Position numbers and translations under genes: made by a program
The notes under the pieces: model-generated
What the model was told of the DNA's origin: nothing
Seen by the model: only the letters and a program-made list of their open reading frames with translations
Databases searched by the model: none
Assembly: GCF_900162665.1 (NCBI RefSeq)
Contig: NZ_LT727813.1
Location: 1,044,603-1,108,602 of the forward strand
DNA length: 64,000 nt
From: Oceanobacillus sojae
Lineage (GTDB): Bacteria; Bacillota; Bacilli; Bacillales; Amphibacillaceae
Direction of reading: 5' to 3'
Shown: positions 52,475 through 61,704 of the stretch, piece after piece
Position numbering within the stretch: position 1 is the first letter of the stretch
Layout: each line of letters starts with the position of its first letter

Positions 52475-53032
52475 CTATTCAAGATTAGCATGTTTACCAT
52501 ACATCTTATGGGAATCTAATCCTTTTTTCTCCATACAGCGTAAAATTAAGGCATCATAAAATAGTAGTGTTGTTTGCTCAAAAAGAGAGCCCATTGGCTG
52601 AATCGTCTTATAATCGCCTTCAGACTGATCCTTCGTTACTCCCGGTAATTCAATCGTAATATCGGCTAGCTTGCCAATGGTTGATTGAGGAGAAACTGTC
52701 ACAGCTGCAACTACTCCTCCTAAGCTTTTCGCTTTTTCAGCAATGGCGCCTAACGTTTTCGTTTCTCCTGATCCTGATCCGATAATTAATAAATCATTTT
52801 TCTCTAAATTAGCTGTTACGGTCTCACCAACTGCATACGCGTCTATACCCATATGCATCATTCGCATAACAAAGGATTTCGCCATGAATCCGGATCTTCC
52901 TGCGCCAGCCACAAAAACCTTCTTGGATTCTAATATCTGATTCACTAATTTCTCTGTTTCTGAATCAGATATTAGCGCAGCTGTTTGGCTTAATTCTTGA
53001 ACAATTTTGGTTAAATATTGGGTTGTTTTCAT
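52475..53032 (-). CDS. hxlB: 6-phospho-3-hexuloisomerase
   Basis: SIS-domain protein of 185 residues that isomerises D-arabino-3-hexulose 6-phosphate to fructose 6-phosphate, the second step of formaldehyde fixation by the ribulose monophosphate pathway. Motifs FVAGAGRSGFMAKSFVMRMMHMG and IIGSGSGETKTL are typical of SIS domains. It follows hxlA by seven bases. Terminal residues have no extra domain. Confidence 0.95.
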   Translation of the reverse strand: MKTTQYLTKIVQELSQTAALISDSETEKLVNQILESKKVFVAGAGRSGFMAKSFVMRMMHMGIDAYAVGETVTANLEKNDLLIIGSGSGETKTLGAIAEKAKSLGGVVAAVTVSPQSTIGKLADITIELPGVTKDQSEGDYKTIQPMGSLFEQTTLLFYDALILRCMEKKGLDSHKMYGKHANLE

Positions 53033-53039
53033 CTTTACA

Positions 53040-53672
53040 TTACCCTTGTAAAATTAATTCTTTTATTTCGCTTGCAGCAGCTTTTTTATCTTCTTTACCT
53101 GTGATTCCTCCGCCTACGATAACTAAATCAGGCTGATGTTTAACTACTTCAGCAAGTGTTTCTAATTTAATTCCGCCTGCAATAGCCGTTTTTGCATTTT
53201 TTACAACACCTTTAATTGTGTGTAAATCCTCAAAGGAATTTTGCCCTACAGCTTGCAGATCATATCCTGTATGGACACAGATATAATCAGCACCGAGTTC
53301 ATCCAGCTCTTTTGCACGTGTTTCAATATCTTTTACAGCAATCATATCTACAAGGATTTGTTTGCCTTGCTTTTTCGCCTCTTCTACAGCCCCTTTAATG
53401 GACTCATCTTCTGCTGCACCAAGAATTGTGATGATGTCAGCACCTGCTGCAGCTGCTTGGCTCACTTCATACCCAGCCGCATCCATAATTTTCAGGTCTG
53501 CTAATACAGTTAAATCAGGAAATGCTGCTTTTACTTCTTTCACTGCTTTTAGACCTTCATTAATTACCACAGGTGTCCCAATCTCCACTACATCCACATA
53601 CTCTTCTACCTCTTTTACTAATTCAATTGCCCCTTGAATATCGACAAGATCTAACGCTAATTGTAATTTCAT
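53040..53672 (-). CDS. hxlA: 3-hexulose-6-phosphate synthase
   Basis: TIM-barrel enzyme of 210 residues of the orotidine decarboxylase superfamily that joins formaldehyde and ribulose 5-phosphate. It has ADLKIMDAAGYE (Asp-x-Lys-x-x-Asp motif), GADIITILGAAED, IAGGIKLETL and VGGGITG. GAAAGGGAGCG precedes the ATG. With hxlB it detoxifies formaldehyde. The HxlR regulator is divergent. Confidence 0.96.
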   Translation of the reverse strand: MKLQLALDLVDIQGAIELVKEVEEYVDVVEIGTPVVINEGLKAVKEVKAAFPDLTVLADLKIMDAAGYEVSQAAAAGADIITILGAAEDESIKGAVEEAKKQGKQILVDMIAVKDIETRAKELDELGADYICVHTGYDLQAVGQNSFEDLHTIKGVVKNAKTAIAGGIKLETLAEVVKHQPDLVIVGGGITGKEDKKAAASEIKELILQG

Positions 53673-53781
53673 TATATTCGCTCCCTTTCATACTTTTTTG
53701 ATTTTATTGTGCTGAACGATTATTGTAAGGAAAGCTTGCTATTGTCACTTGAAACCCTATTTACGTATCAGCATGTCATCA

Positions 53782-53849
53782 AGTATACTGAGTATATCCA
53801 GAAATGAGAAGTACGCACTTTTACCGCATATAGTGCTAAAAAGTATACT
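53782..53849. promoter_or_regulatory. hxlAB/hxlR intergenic control region
   Basis: The palindrome AGTATACT occurs at 53782-53789 and 53842-53849, 60 bases apart. The second overlaps a TATACT -10 with TTTACC about 18 bp upstream, which would serve hxlR. HxlR of B. subtilis binds upstream of hxlAB and activates it in response to formaldehyde; these sites are candidates but not proven. Confidence 0.55.
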
Positions 53850-53879
53850 ATGAGATGAAATAAAGCAGAGGTGAATGGA

Positions 53880-54245
53880 ATGCCGAATTTAGGAGAGAGA
53901 ACGTTTAATTGTGAAAAGGAATTAACACTTGCAGTCATTGGCGGGAAGTGGAAAATGTTGATCTTGTGGCATCTGGGCAAGGAAGGAACAAAACGTTTTG
54001 GTGAGCTGAAGGCCCTTATGCCCGGTATTACCCAAAGAATGCTCGTTAATCAATTGCGCGAGCTGGAAGATCATTTGATTGTACATCGTGAAGTATATCC
54101 AGTTGTTCCGCCCAAAGTGGAGTATTCTCTTACAGAGCATGGTGAAAAGCTTTTGCCGATTTTAGATGCGATGTATGAATGGGGCAAGGATTATATTGCG
54201 AATGTTTTAGAAAACGAAACAGAGAATCAGTCAGCTATGGAATAG
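53880..54245 (+). CDS. hxlR: HxlR-family transcriptional regulator
   Basis: Winged-helix regulator of 121 residues. [83 protein letters not shown] pattern with an early Cys (position 10-12 region) that in HxlR senses formaldehyde. AGAGGTG lies six bases before the ATG at 53880; the frame's GTG at 53871 is part of the site. It is divergent from hxlAB, as in B. subtilis. Confidence 0.94.
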   Translation: MPNLGERTFNCEKELTLAVIGGKWKMLILWHLGKEGTKRFGELKALMPGITQRMLVNQLRELEDHLIVHREVYPVVPPKVEYSLTEHGEKLLPILDAMYEWGKDYIANVLENETENQSAME

Positions 54246-54712
54246 GTAAATTTTTTTTTGTATGCTATGCGTTACCTATTTTGATTTTGTAAATTGATGA
54301 TTCATTCACAAAAAAGTATGAGCCAGCCTTGGACGGTAAAAACCGTCCAAGGCTGGCTCATATATTTTTATACCTCTCTCCTTCTAGTCCTTTTGCAATA
54401 ACCTCGAAAAAGGTCTAAAATAATCAAATAGACACTTAACCAATCAAACACCTTACACATTTGTTCGACAAATTTGTTCAATTCCCCTTTTCCCCGGCTG
54501 GTTCGGATCCATATTACAAAACGGCAAAGGAAAGCAATAGCTGTTTTATCGATTTTTGCTTCCACGTGTTGAAACTTCAACGAATATCCAGACTCTTCTC
54601 TTCAATAATTTTTTTAATAAGAAAGTAATTTAAATAAATACCCAATAGAATAAAAAAACAACTGTACAAATGATAAGTAATGGTTTTGTTTTACCAACTA
54701 ATATAAGGCCAA
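54246..54712. other. Intergenic region with very strong terminator
   Basis: TATGAGCCAGCCTTGGACGG (54317-54336) pairs perfectly with 54343-54362 around a 6-base loop and acts for hxlR. The rest of the gap is AT-rich; a 70-codon minus frame (54368-54580) has no ribosome binding site or recognisable family and is not called. Confidence 0.8.
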
Positions 54713-55921
54713 TTAAATTTGATGATACACTTCCTTTTTTTTATTTACTTCCCTCTCCCTTTTTTCTTGTCTTCTAAAGTGAATAAAAGAAACCGTACCT
54801 GCCAAAAAACACGTTCCCGCTAAAAAAATAAAGGCATATTTCATAGATAAATGCTCATAAATACCCCCGCTAATTATTGGAAAAATAGTCATTCCCAACG
54901 CATAGACTGCTTGAAAGAAGCCCATTGCGGTAGAACGCTTTTGTTCAGGAATTGTTTGCATGGCACTGGAGGTCAGGAGTGAGAACAAAACCCCTGTACC
55001 TATACCGGGTATCAGCTGTAAAAGGCAAACAAGTAAGATAGAATTTGACTGGGGAACGAGTACGCAATAAATGCCGAGGAAGAGAAAGCTGAAACAAATC
55101 CATCGCTTCATAGACATTATTTCCAGGAATTTTGTCGAAGCCAACCTGGCGAAAATGACAGCTGACAGCATATAAATAATAGACGATACACCGATGACCA
55201 GATTAGAACCGCCGAGCTCCTGAACAATCTGGTTTGTAAAGGACATCGTGGTGGACATTTGCACACCCTGCTGTACCAATGCTAAGCAGGAAAAAAGAAC
55301 TAAATTTTTATTTGCTGTCACCTTTATTAATTCCTTGAAGGAAACCTTATTCGTATAGTTAGATGGTTTGGTTGAATGAAGAAAGAAAGCGAGTACAAAG
55401 CCTATGAGTCCTGCGGCTAAGCTGAAAGCACAAATCATCATCATGCCGACTTTATCGTAGAGGAGCGTACTGGTTACAAAACCAAGCAGCATACCGGCAT
55501 TATTAGCCATAATAATCCTGCTGGTTGCCCGTACTTGATCGTTTTGAGAGAAAAAGCTCATATAAAGAATCATAAAAGAAATCCAGGTGGCGCTTGCAGT
55601 TCCGGACAAGATATTACCAAGAAAAAAGCCAATATCATCTGGCAGCAAAATCCTGCTTAAAGAGGCACCGCCCGCAAATAGAGAACCAAACAGGATAAAC
55701 AGCTTATGATTGCTGCTAAGATCAGCCAAAATACCTGCCGGCAGCCGGAGCATAAGCTGTGAAATGCCGTATGCACCAATAATAATTCCTACTAGATTAA
55801 TAGAAATACTTTCCAGAAGTAAGTAGGTAGTCTGGTAGGGTATGTAAACATATTGAGCGAACCAGAAGCATACAACAATCCATAAAATCAATGATGTCTG
55901 CTTTTTTTGTGTGTTATCCAT
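54713..55921 (-). CDS. Major facilitator superfamily transporter
   Basis: Membrane protein of 402 residues with twelve predicted helices and the MFS cytoplasmic loop LPAGILADLSSNHKLFILFGS after helix 2. The C-terminus is basic. Substrate unknown; the closest layouts are drug and sugar transporters. AAGGAGTAATG precedes the ATG at 55921. Confidence 0.87.
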   Translation of the reverse strand: MDNTQKKQTSLILWIVVCFWFAQYVYIPYQTTYLLLESISINLVGIIIGAYGISQLMLRLPAGILADLSSNHKLFILFGSLFAGGASLSRILLPDDIGFFLGNILSGTASATWISFMILYMSFFSQNDQVRATSRIIMANNAGMLLGFVTSTLLYDKVGMMMICAFSLAAGLIGFVLAFFLHSTKPSNYTNKVSFKELIKVTANKNLVLFSCLALVQQGVQMSTTMSFTNQIVQELGGSNLVIGVSSIIYMLSAVIFARLASTKFLEIMSMKRWICFSFLFLGIYCVLVPQSNSILLVCLLQLIPGIGTGVLFSLLTSSAMQTIPEQKRSTAMGFFQAVYALGMTIFPIISGGIYEHLSMKYAFIFLAGTCFLAGTVSFIHFRRQEKREREVNKKKEVYHQI

Positions 55922-56177
55922 CTTTTCATTACTCCTTCTTGCATTAAAATATGCTCAAATAAACCTTAGGCCGGCTCCGTATTATCGAGCTTTTATCTCC
56001 TAATTTTCACTGTCTCAACGGTAAGTTTTCCCGCTTTTTTTAACCATTTTAAAATAAAGATTTTTCACAGTAATCTCCATTTCAAAGTTCTAATGCAGTA
56101 TCATATCCTAAGATTAAAATTTGCACAAGTGTCATTTATTTCTTATTTTTTTCCAGAAAAAAAGATTTAAAAATCAC

Positions 56178-56206
56178 TTGCATCCAAAATGAAAGCGTGT
56201 TAGTAT
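56178..56206 (+). promoter_or_regulatory. bgl operon promoter with cre site
   Basis: TTGCAT (56178-56183), 17-bp spacer and TAGTAT (56201-56206). TGAAAGCGTGTTAG (56190-56203) in the spacer matches the left half of the CcpA-binding cre consensus, which suggests catabolite repression. Confidence 0.65.
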
Positions 56207-56236
56207 ATGTGCAAAGCTTAATACCGGAATACATTT

Positions 56237-56265
56237 GACGTGTTACTGATAATGCAGGCAAGATC
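56237..56265 (+). promoter_or_regulatory. RAT, ribonucleic antiterminator for LicT/BglG
   Basis: TGTTACTGATAATGCAGGCA with flanking bases matches the RAT consensus of BglG-family antiterminators and overlaps the left arm of the following terminator, so binding of LicT would prevent termination. Confidence 0.85.
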
Positions 56266-56340
56266 AAATGTACACTTTACTAACCATGGGAAAGCTGTGC
56301 TTTTTTCCTTGGGTTAACTGTGTACGTTTGATCTTTTTTT
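56261..56340 (+). terminator. bgl leader terminator
   Basis: AGATCAAATGTACAC (56261-56275) pairs with GTGTACGTTTGATCT (56320-56334), one wobble, and TTTTTT follows. A second inner stem TAACC/GGTTA with GGGAAA/TTTTCC is present. Confidence 0.88.
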
Positions 56341-56410
56341 GTGTCAATGTGTATTCTTCATATTTTATCCGTTGGCCAGTGGATTAATTTATAGCGAGGG
56401 AGAAAAAGAC

Positions 56411-58258
56411 ATGAACTATCAACAGGTGGCGCAGGACATTTTAAATAACGTGGGTGGAAAGGAAAATGTTTCCGGATTAACCCACTGCTATACACGTTTG
56501 CGTTTTACTTTATACGACACAAAAAAAGCAGACAAGGCGAATTTAGAAAAGATGGACGAGGTTATCTCGGTCGTAGAGAACAGCGGGCAGTATCAGGTCG
56601 TTATTGGAAATAAGGTGGCAGAGGTACATGATCAAATTCAGCTTCTTTTAGGCGATTTGAGCAAAACAGAAGATAAAAAAGAAGAGAATAAAGGGTCTAT
56701 CGGAAGCCGGATTTTAAATACATTTACATCGATATTTATTCCGATTATCCCGGCGATTGCTGCATCTGGAATGCTGAAAGGAATTCTGGCGCTTGCAGTT
56801 ATGATTGCTGCTTATTACTGGAATGTGGATATTAAAGAATATAATACGTATAGGATATTGGATGCGACTTCCAATGCTTTATTTTACTTCTTCCCGATTA
56901 TGATTGGTTATGTAGCGGCGAAAGTATTTAAAGCAAATGAATTAATTGCAATGGTGCTGGCAGCAACTTTATGCTACCCTGATCTGGTTGAAATAATGAC
57001 TGGAGATGCAGCCATAACCTTTTTAGGTCTTCCTGTAACATTAGCAAATTACACATCAACAGTTATCCCAATCATTATTGCAGTATTTATCATGGCATAT
57101 GTGCAACGCTTTTTCGAACGCATTACGCCTGAGGTTTTAAAAATTATTATGGTGCCGACCTTTACGCTATTAGTAATGGTGCCGGCAACCTTAATCGTTT
57201 TCGGACCTATCGGAATTCACTTAGGTAACTTCATCAACTGGCTGTATTATATCATTATGGATATCAGCCCAACATTATTAGGTGCTTTTATTGGCGGAAT
57301 CTGGTGTGTGCTTGTTATCTTCGGTGCTCACAAAGCAATCCTGCCAATTGGAATTAACGATGTAGCACAAACTGGCCAGCAGAATCTATTGGCATTTGCA
57401 GGAGCTGCTAACTTTTCCCAGGCAGGAGCTGCTGCTGGAGTATTTTTAAAAACGAGAAATAAGAAATTAAAAACATTATCCGCAACTGCAACCGTAACAG
57501 CCCTTTTCGGAATTACCGAGCCGGCCATTTACGGGGTTAACCTCCGTCTGAAAAAACCGATGATTTATGCGGTGATCAGCGGGGCGATAGGCGGCGGTCT
57601 GATGGGCTGGGGCGGATCCTATGGTACAGCCTTTGCCAACCAGGGATTTTTAACCATTCCCGTCTATATTGAAGCAGGTACAAAAGCGTTCCTATGTTAT
57701 ATTATTGGTATTGCCATTGCTTTCTTTGGGGCTGCGGCTATGACGATGTTATTTGGTTTTAAGGATATTCCTGAAGAAGAGGATGCTACGGATGAAGGGT
57801 TTGATGAGGCCAAAGAGGATACTCCAAATACCGTAACAGACGCAGAAGTAACCATTCCTTCACCCGTCCAGGGAAAGCTGATCCCATTGTCCGATGTAAA
57901 GGATGAAGTTTTCGCATCAGGCGCATTAGGAGAAGGAGCAGCGGTTTACCCGACTGCAGGTGAGGTAGTAGCCCCAGCCAACTGTAAGGTATCCGTTCTC
58001 TATCCGACCTTACACGCGATCGGGCTGCAGCTGGAAAATGGCGCTGAATTATTAATTCATATCGGCTTTAACACCGTGGAATTAAATGGTGACGGATTTG
58101 AAGCACATGTAAACGCTGGTGATGAGATAAGTAAAGGAACTAAAATTGTCTCATTTAATATAGAAGAAATAGAAACAAAAGGCTATGATCTCACCACCCC
58201 AATGGTTGTCACCAATTCTTCACAGTTCCAAGGTGTCTCCATTGTAGAAAGTAATTAG
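56411..58258 (+). CDS. bglP: Beta-glucoside-specific PTS EIIBCA
   Basis: PTS permease of 615 residues in the order EIIB-EIIC-EIIA. EIIB (1-80) has the phosphorylated Cys26 in GLTHCYTRLRF. EIIC (about 105-445) has about ten membrane segments with FGAHKAILPIGINDVA and TEPAIYGVNLRLKKP. The EIIA domain (about 485-600) has LLIHIGFNTVELNGDG. It imports and phosphorylates aryl-beta-glucosides such as salicin or arbutin. AGGGAGAAAAAGAC lies before the ATG at 56411; the frame opens at 56339, inside the terminator. It is followed by a phospho-beta-glucosidase and LicT. Confidence 0.95.
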   Translation: MNYQQVAQDILNNVGGKENVSGLTHCYTRLRFTLYDTKKADKANLEKMDEVISVVENSGQYQVVIGNKVAEVHDQIQLLLGDLSKTEDKKEENKGSIGSRILNTFTSIFIPIIPAIAASGMLKGILALAVMIAAYYWNVDIKEYNTYRILDATSNALFYFFPIMIGYVAAKVFKANELIAMVLAATLCYPDLVEIMTGDAAITFLGLPVTLANYTSTVIPIIIAVFIMAYVQRFFERITPEVLKIIMVPTFTLLVMVPATLIVFGPIGIHLGNFINWLYYIIMDISPTLLGAFIGGIWCVLVIFGAHKAILPIGINDVAQTGQQNLLAFAGAANFSQAGAAAGVFLKTRNKKLKTLSATATVTALFGITEPAIYGVNLRLKKPMIYAVISGAIGGGLMGWGGSYGTAFANQGFLTIPVYIEAGTKAFLCYIIGIAIAFFGAAAMTMLFGFKDIPEEEDATDEGFDEAKEDTPNTVTDAEVTIPSPVQGKLIPLSDVKDEVFASGALGEGAAVYPTAGEVVAPANCKVSVLYPTLHAIGLQLENGAELLIHIGFNTVELNGDGFEAHVNAGDEISKGTKIVSFNIEEIETKGYDLTTPMVVTNSSQFQGVSIVESN

Positions 58259-58309
58259 GATAGAGCTGCTTAATAAATAATTATTTAAAAATATATAGGA
58301 GTGATGATA

Positions 58310-59713
58310 ATGACAAACTATTTCAGCAAAGATTTCTGGTGGGGAGCTTCCTCCTCCGCCTTTCAGGTTGAAGGAGCATGGGACGAGGATGGCAAGGGCA
58401 AAACGGTAGCTGACTACAATGCTTTCCAAAAATCAGATGTACAAGCAGATACCCGCGTTGCCAGTGATTTCTACCATAACTATAAAGAAGATATTCTTTT
58501 AATGAAGGAACTTGGGTTAAAGGCTTACCGCTTCTCTATTTCCTGGGCGAGAATTATTCCAGATGGAGACGGAGAAGTGAATCAAAAAGGAATAGATTTC
58601 TATAATAACGTGATTGATTTCTTAATAGAGAATGATATTATTCCATTTGTAACGCTGTATCACTTTGACCTCCCATTTGCCCTTGTTGAAAAGTACAATG
58701 GCTGGGAAAGCCGTGATTGTGCTTTCGCTTTTGAAAGGTTTGCCAGAACCTGTTTCGAAGCTTTCGGCGATCGTGTAAAGCATTGGCAGGTGCATAATGA
58801 ACAAAATCTTATGATTCGTGTTAATATCCGCATGAATATGTATGATGTGCCAAGTGAACAGGCTGAAAAAGTAAGAGCACAAATGGATTATCATATGTTT
58901 CTAGCACATGCGCTCGCTACTAACGCTTGCCGTGAAATGCTGCCAGGTGTACAAATCGGACCAGCCGTATCTTCAACGATGACGTATCCAAGCTCGAACC
59001 GCCCGGAAGATGTATGGGCAGCCAGAATGAATGATAATTTCAAAACAAACTATGCCTTGGAAATGTATTGTTTCGGAGAGTATCCGGGATACTATAAAGA
59101 ATATCTGAATAAATGTGATATTTATCCGGAAACAAAGCCAGAGGATGAAGAAATTTTAAAGGCATCGAAGCCGGATTATATTGCCGTAAACTACTACCGT
59201 ACTTTGGTAGCCAGCTATCTTCCTGCGGATGAAGCTCATCCATTTGGAACAAAGAAAAATGATATTGATTTTGATTTATATGGATACTTTAAAATTGAGA
59301 AGAACCCAAATCTGGAAGTAACAGATTACGGGATTCAAGTAGATCCAACAGGCTTAAGACTTTTACTAAATGATTATTATGAAAAGTATCGCTTACCGAT
59401 GATTATCACAGAAAATGGCTTAGGAACTGGCGATCAGCTAACAGAAGATGGTAAAATACATGATGACTACCGTATCGAATACTTGGAGGATCATATTGCT
59501 GCTTGTAATGATGCTATTTCAGATGGTGTAGAGCTGTTTGGGTATTGCCCATGGTCTGTCATGGACCTGCTAAGCTCCCGCCAAGGCTTCATGAAACGCT
59601 ATGGTCTGGTTTATATAGACAGAGAAGATTTTGACCTCAAAGAATTGCGACGAATTAAGAAAGACAGTTTTTACTGGTATCAGGATGTTATTAAAAATAA
59701 TGGATTAAATTAA
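58310..59713 (+). CDS. bglH: 6-phospho-beta-glucosidase, GH1
   Basis: Enzyme of 467 residues of glycoside hydrolase family 1, which splits the phosphorylated beta-glucoside imported by the PTS. The acid/base Glu164 is in QVHNEQNLM and the nucleophile Glu368 is in MIITENGLG. The N-terminal FWWGASSSAFQVEGAW motif is typical. The start is the ATG at 58310, with TAGGAG eight bases before; a GTG at 58301 and ATG at 58304 overlap the site. Gene spacing of 51 bases to bglP indicates one operon. Confidence 0.95.
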   Translation: MTNYFSKDFWWGASSSAFQVEGAWDEDGKGKTVADYNAFQKSDVQADTRVASDFYHNYKEDILLMKELGLKAYRFSISWARIIPDGDGEVNQKGIDFYNNVIDFLIENDIIPFVTLYHFDLPFALVEKYNGWESRDCAFAFERFARTCFEAFGDRVKHWQVHNEQNLMIRVNIRMNMYDVPSEQAEKVRAQMDYHMFLAHALATNACREMLPGVQIGPAVSSTMTYPSSNRPEDVWAARMNDNFKTNYALEMYCFGEYPGYYKEYLNKCDIYPETKPEDEEILKASKPDYIAVNYYRTLVASYLPADEAHPFGTKKNDIDFDLYGYFKIEKNPNLEVTDYGIQVDPTGLRLLLNDYYEKYRLPMIITENGLGTGDQLTEDGKIHDDYRIEYLEDHIAACNDAISDGVELFGYCPWSVMDLLSSRQGFMKRYGLVYIDREDFDLKELRRIKKDSFYWYQDVIKNNGLN

Positions 59714-59738
59714 TCAGCAAAGGAATAGGAACGTGGCC

Positions 59739-60590
59739 ATGCAGATCGTAAAAGTGATGAACAATTCCTTAGTATTGGCAATCAATGATTCAGGAAATGA
59801 ATACATTTTAATGGGCAAGGGAATCGGATATAAGAAATCAATTGGCTGCAACATTCAAGATTCTGAAATACAGAAAACATTTATCCTAAAAGACAAAACA
59901 ATTTTGAAGAACTTTATCCAGCTGGCAAGTGAGCTGGATGATACGTATTTTAATCTTGTGAAGGAAATCATTGAATTTGCGACAAAAGAATACGACATGG
60001 AAGTGATGGATTATTTATATCTATCCCTGTCTGATCATATTTCATTTGTTGTCCGCCGATTTCATGAAGGAAACCTTGGAGAGAAATTTAACTATGTTGA
60101 GGTTGTGAAATACTATCCAAAGGAATATGCAATTGGTAAATTCGCAGTAAGCCTAATCAATCAAACCATGGGTATTGAGCTGCCGGAAAGCGAGGCCTCT
60201 GCCATTGGAATGCATTTTGTCAATGCGCGTTTAAATTCAGAATCCTATAACGAGGAAGCGCAAATTGCCAGACTGATCGATCATCTTGAAGCAATCGTTC
60301 AAAGAAAAGCCAATGCCAATTTCGACAAAGCTAGTCTTTCTTACACAAGATTTATTACGCATTTAAAGTTTTTTGCGGAGAGAATCATAAAAAATCAAAT
60401 TTTTAGAGATACCGATACAGACGTACTATTTGATCAATTGAGTCAATCAATGGAGCTGGAAAATAAGATCATTGAGAGCATTACGCATTTTGTGAAGCAA
60501 AAATATAATATTGATTTAAGTCGACAGGAGAAGCTTTATTTAATTATTCATATTAACCGGATCTTAAGAGTTGAACCGGATAAATCGTAA
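59739..60590 (+). CDS. licT: BglG/LicT-family transcriptional antiterminator
   Basis: Antiterminator of 283 residues. The N-terminal CAT RNA-binding domain (about 1-55: MQIVKVMNNSLVLAINDSGNEYILMGKGIGY) is followed by PRD1 (about 70-170) and PRD2 (about 175-280), each with conserved His for PTS phosphorylation (for example SDHISFVVRRFHEG and THLKFFAERI). It binds the RAT in the leader and lets RNA polymerase read bglP-bglH-licT when beta-glucoside is present. GGAATAGGA lies eight bases before the ATG. Confidence 0.95.
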   Translation: MQIVKVMNNSLVLAINDSGNEYILMGKGIGYKKSIGCNIQDSEIQKTFILKDKTILKNFIQLASELDDTYFNLVKEIIEFATKEYDMEVMDYLYLSLSDHISFVVRRFHEGNLGEKFNYVEVVKYYPKEYAIGKFAVSLINQTMGIELPESEASAIGMHFVNARLNSESYNEEAQIARLIDHLEAIVQRKANANFDKASLSYTRFITHLKFFAERIIKNQIFRDTDTDVLFDQLSQSMELENKIIESITHFVKQKYNIDLSRQEKLYLIIHINRILRVEPDKS

Positions 60591-60602
60591 GTAACTGCTG
60601 TT

Positions 60603-60646
60603 ATAAAAATATCCTCACGGGCTAAAGCCTTTGAGGATATTTTTAT
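60603..60646 (+). terminator. Terminator of the bgl operon
   Basis: ATAAAAATATCCTCA (60603-60617) pairs with TGAGGATATTTTTAT (60632-60646), with GGC/GCC inside. Confidence 0.9.
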
Positions 60647-60700
60647 CTGATAGAGGGAATTCGTTACCTTCTTATGCAAGGGATTTAAAATCACAAATGC

Positions 60701-60856
60701 TTATTCCGCTTCGCCGACAACTGTAAAGCGCTCATTTATATGCTTTGGATTTTCAATTTCATCTAATACCGCAATAGCATAGTCTGCATAGCTGATGTAG
60801 CTTTTACCTTTTGAATTAACTAAAAGATTATCTTTTCCAGACTGATAGGAGCCGGA
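60701..60856 (-). pseudogene. C-terminal remnant of an NAD(P)H-binding oxidoreductase
   Basis: The minus frame starts SGSYQSGKDNLLVNSKGK, then SYISYADYAIAVLDEIENP and KHINERFTVVGEAE, the end of YwnB/NmrA-like NAD(P)-binding proteins. A stop codon (60857-60859) lies directly upstream in the frame and no start or ribosome binding site is present; some 150 N-terminal residues with the Rossmann motif are gone. Confidence 0.75.
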
Positions 60857-61043
60857 TTAGTAAAAGTTCAGCCTGGAATTGCAGGAGCTGAACTCGCAAA
60901 GAATTTATCTGATATAACATTGTTTGAATGTCGTTTTTTATTTACTATTAAAATCCTTCAGTAATTCAGTTGTGGGGGATGAACTTGTAAAGACCGCCGC
61001 GGCGGTACAACAAGGTGCCTTGTATTTCACACACCTCATTATT
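60857..61043. other. Region with short frame and palindromes
   Basis: The plus frame 60841-60960 gives RLIGAGLVKVQPGIAGAEL and then AKNLSDITLFE, which looks coding but has no start and no recognised family. At 60993-61006 is the perfect palindrome ACCGCCGCGGCGGT, and ACAAGGTGCCTTGT at 61010-61023. Confidence 0.4.
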
Positions 61044-61622
61044 TTATTCATCTATACCTGAACGTATTTCTTCCGATTCCTCTAAAAATTCACCAATCAG
61101 AGCTATTACCGAGCCGGCAGTTTGTATCCAGCTTCCCGCAACTCCAAGCTGTCCTTGATTTATGCTGTTTCCATACAGCACTTGAACACCGCTGAAGGCC
61201 TGCAGAGCATTTCCAATACCTTGTAACAGATTTCCAATGATATTCTCCGCCCTGCCCTCCTCTGTACTATCAAAAAATTCATCCGCAAGTCCGGTAAAAC
61301 TTCCTAAAGCCTGTATCCAATTTCCTGAAATGATTAATTTTTGTTCTGCCTCTGTATCAGATGTGCCATAAAGCAGCAGTCCAGTAATAACCGCTGAATT
61401 ACCGACAGCCTGTATATTATCTCCAAGTCTTTCAAGCGAAGGCCCGCCCTGCCCGTCAGCTGATAAGGCACTTCCCAACGCCTGCAGTACATTTCCTATC
61501 AATCTCCATTGATAGCTTTGATTTTGATTGAAATGAAATTGCGGCGTACTGCCAATAGCTGCTTGTATGGTGCCAATTGTTGAGAGAGAATTACCAAGTA
61601 TTTCTTTCCAATGGTTGTTCAT
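61044..61622 (-). CDS. DUF6944-family repetitive protein
   Basis: Protein of 192 residues built of imperfect repeats of about 30-40 residues with the pattern (I/L)GN-(L/W)(L/I)QA-(I/L/V)G: LGNSLSTIGTIQAAIG, IGNVLQALGSALSA, LGDNIQAVGNSAVITG, SGNWIQALGSFTGLADEF, IGNLLQGIGNALQAF, AGSWIQTAGSVIALIGEF. Such alternating small and hydrophobic residues suggest an amphipathic membrane-associated or fibre-forming structure. Function unknown. The frame opens with a TTG at 61700, but only the ATG at 61622 has a ribosome-binding-like GGGGAT; start uncertain. Confidence 0.65.
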   Translation of the reverse strand: MNNHWKEILGNSLSTIGTIQAAIGSTPQFHFNQNQSYQWRLIGNVLQALGSALSADGQGGPSLERLGDNIQAVGNSAVITGLLLYGTSDTEAEQKLIISGNWIQALGSFTGLADEFFDSTEEGRAENIIGNLLQGIGNALQAFSGVQVLYGNSINQGQLGVAGSWIQTAGSVIALIGEFLEESEEIRSGIDE

Positions 61623-61704
61623 ATGTAAGCCATCCCCGCTCATATTGGTTCTGATTATTGTATTCTTTGTTGGGGTGTTTGGTTCGTTAGATATGAACAA
61701 TATT

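Noticed and set aside
54368-54580. 70-codon minus-strand ORF
   Set aside because: TTG start without ribosome binding site, no recognisable family, and it abuts a terminator; likely chance.
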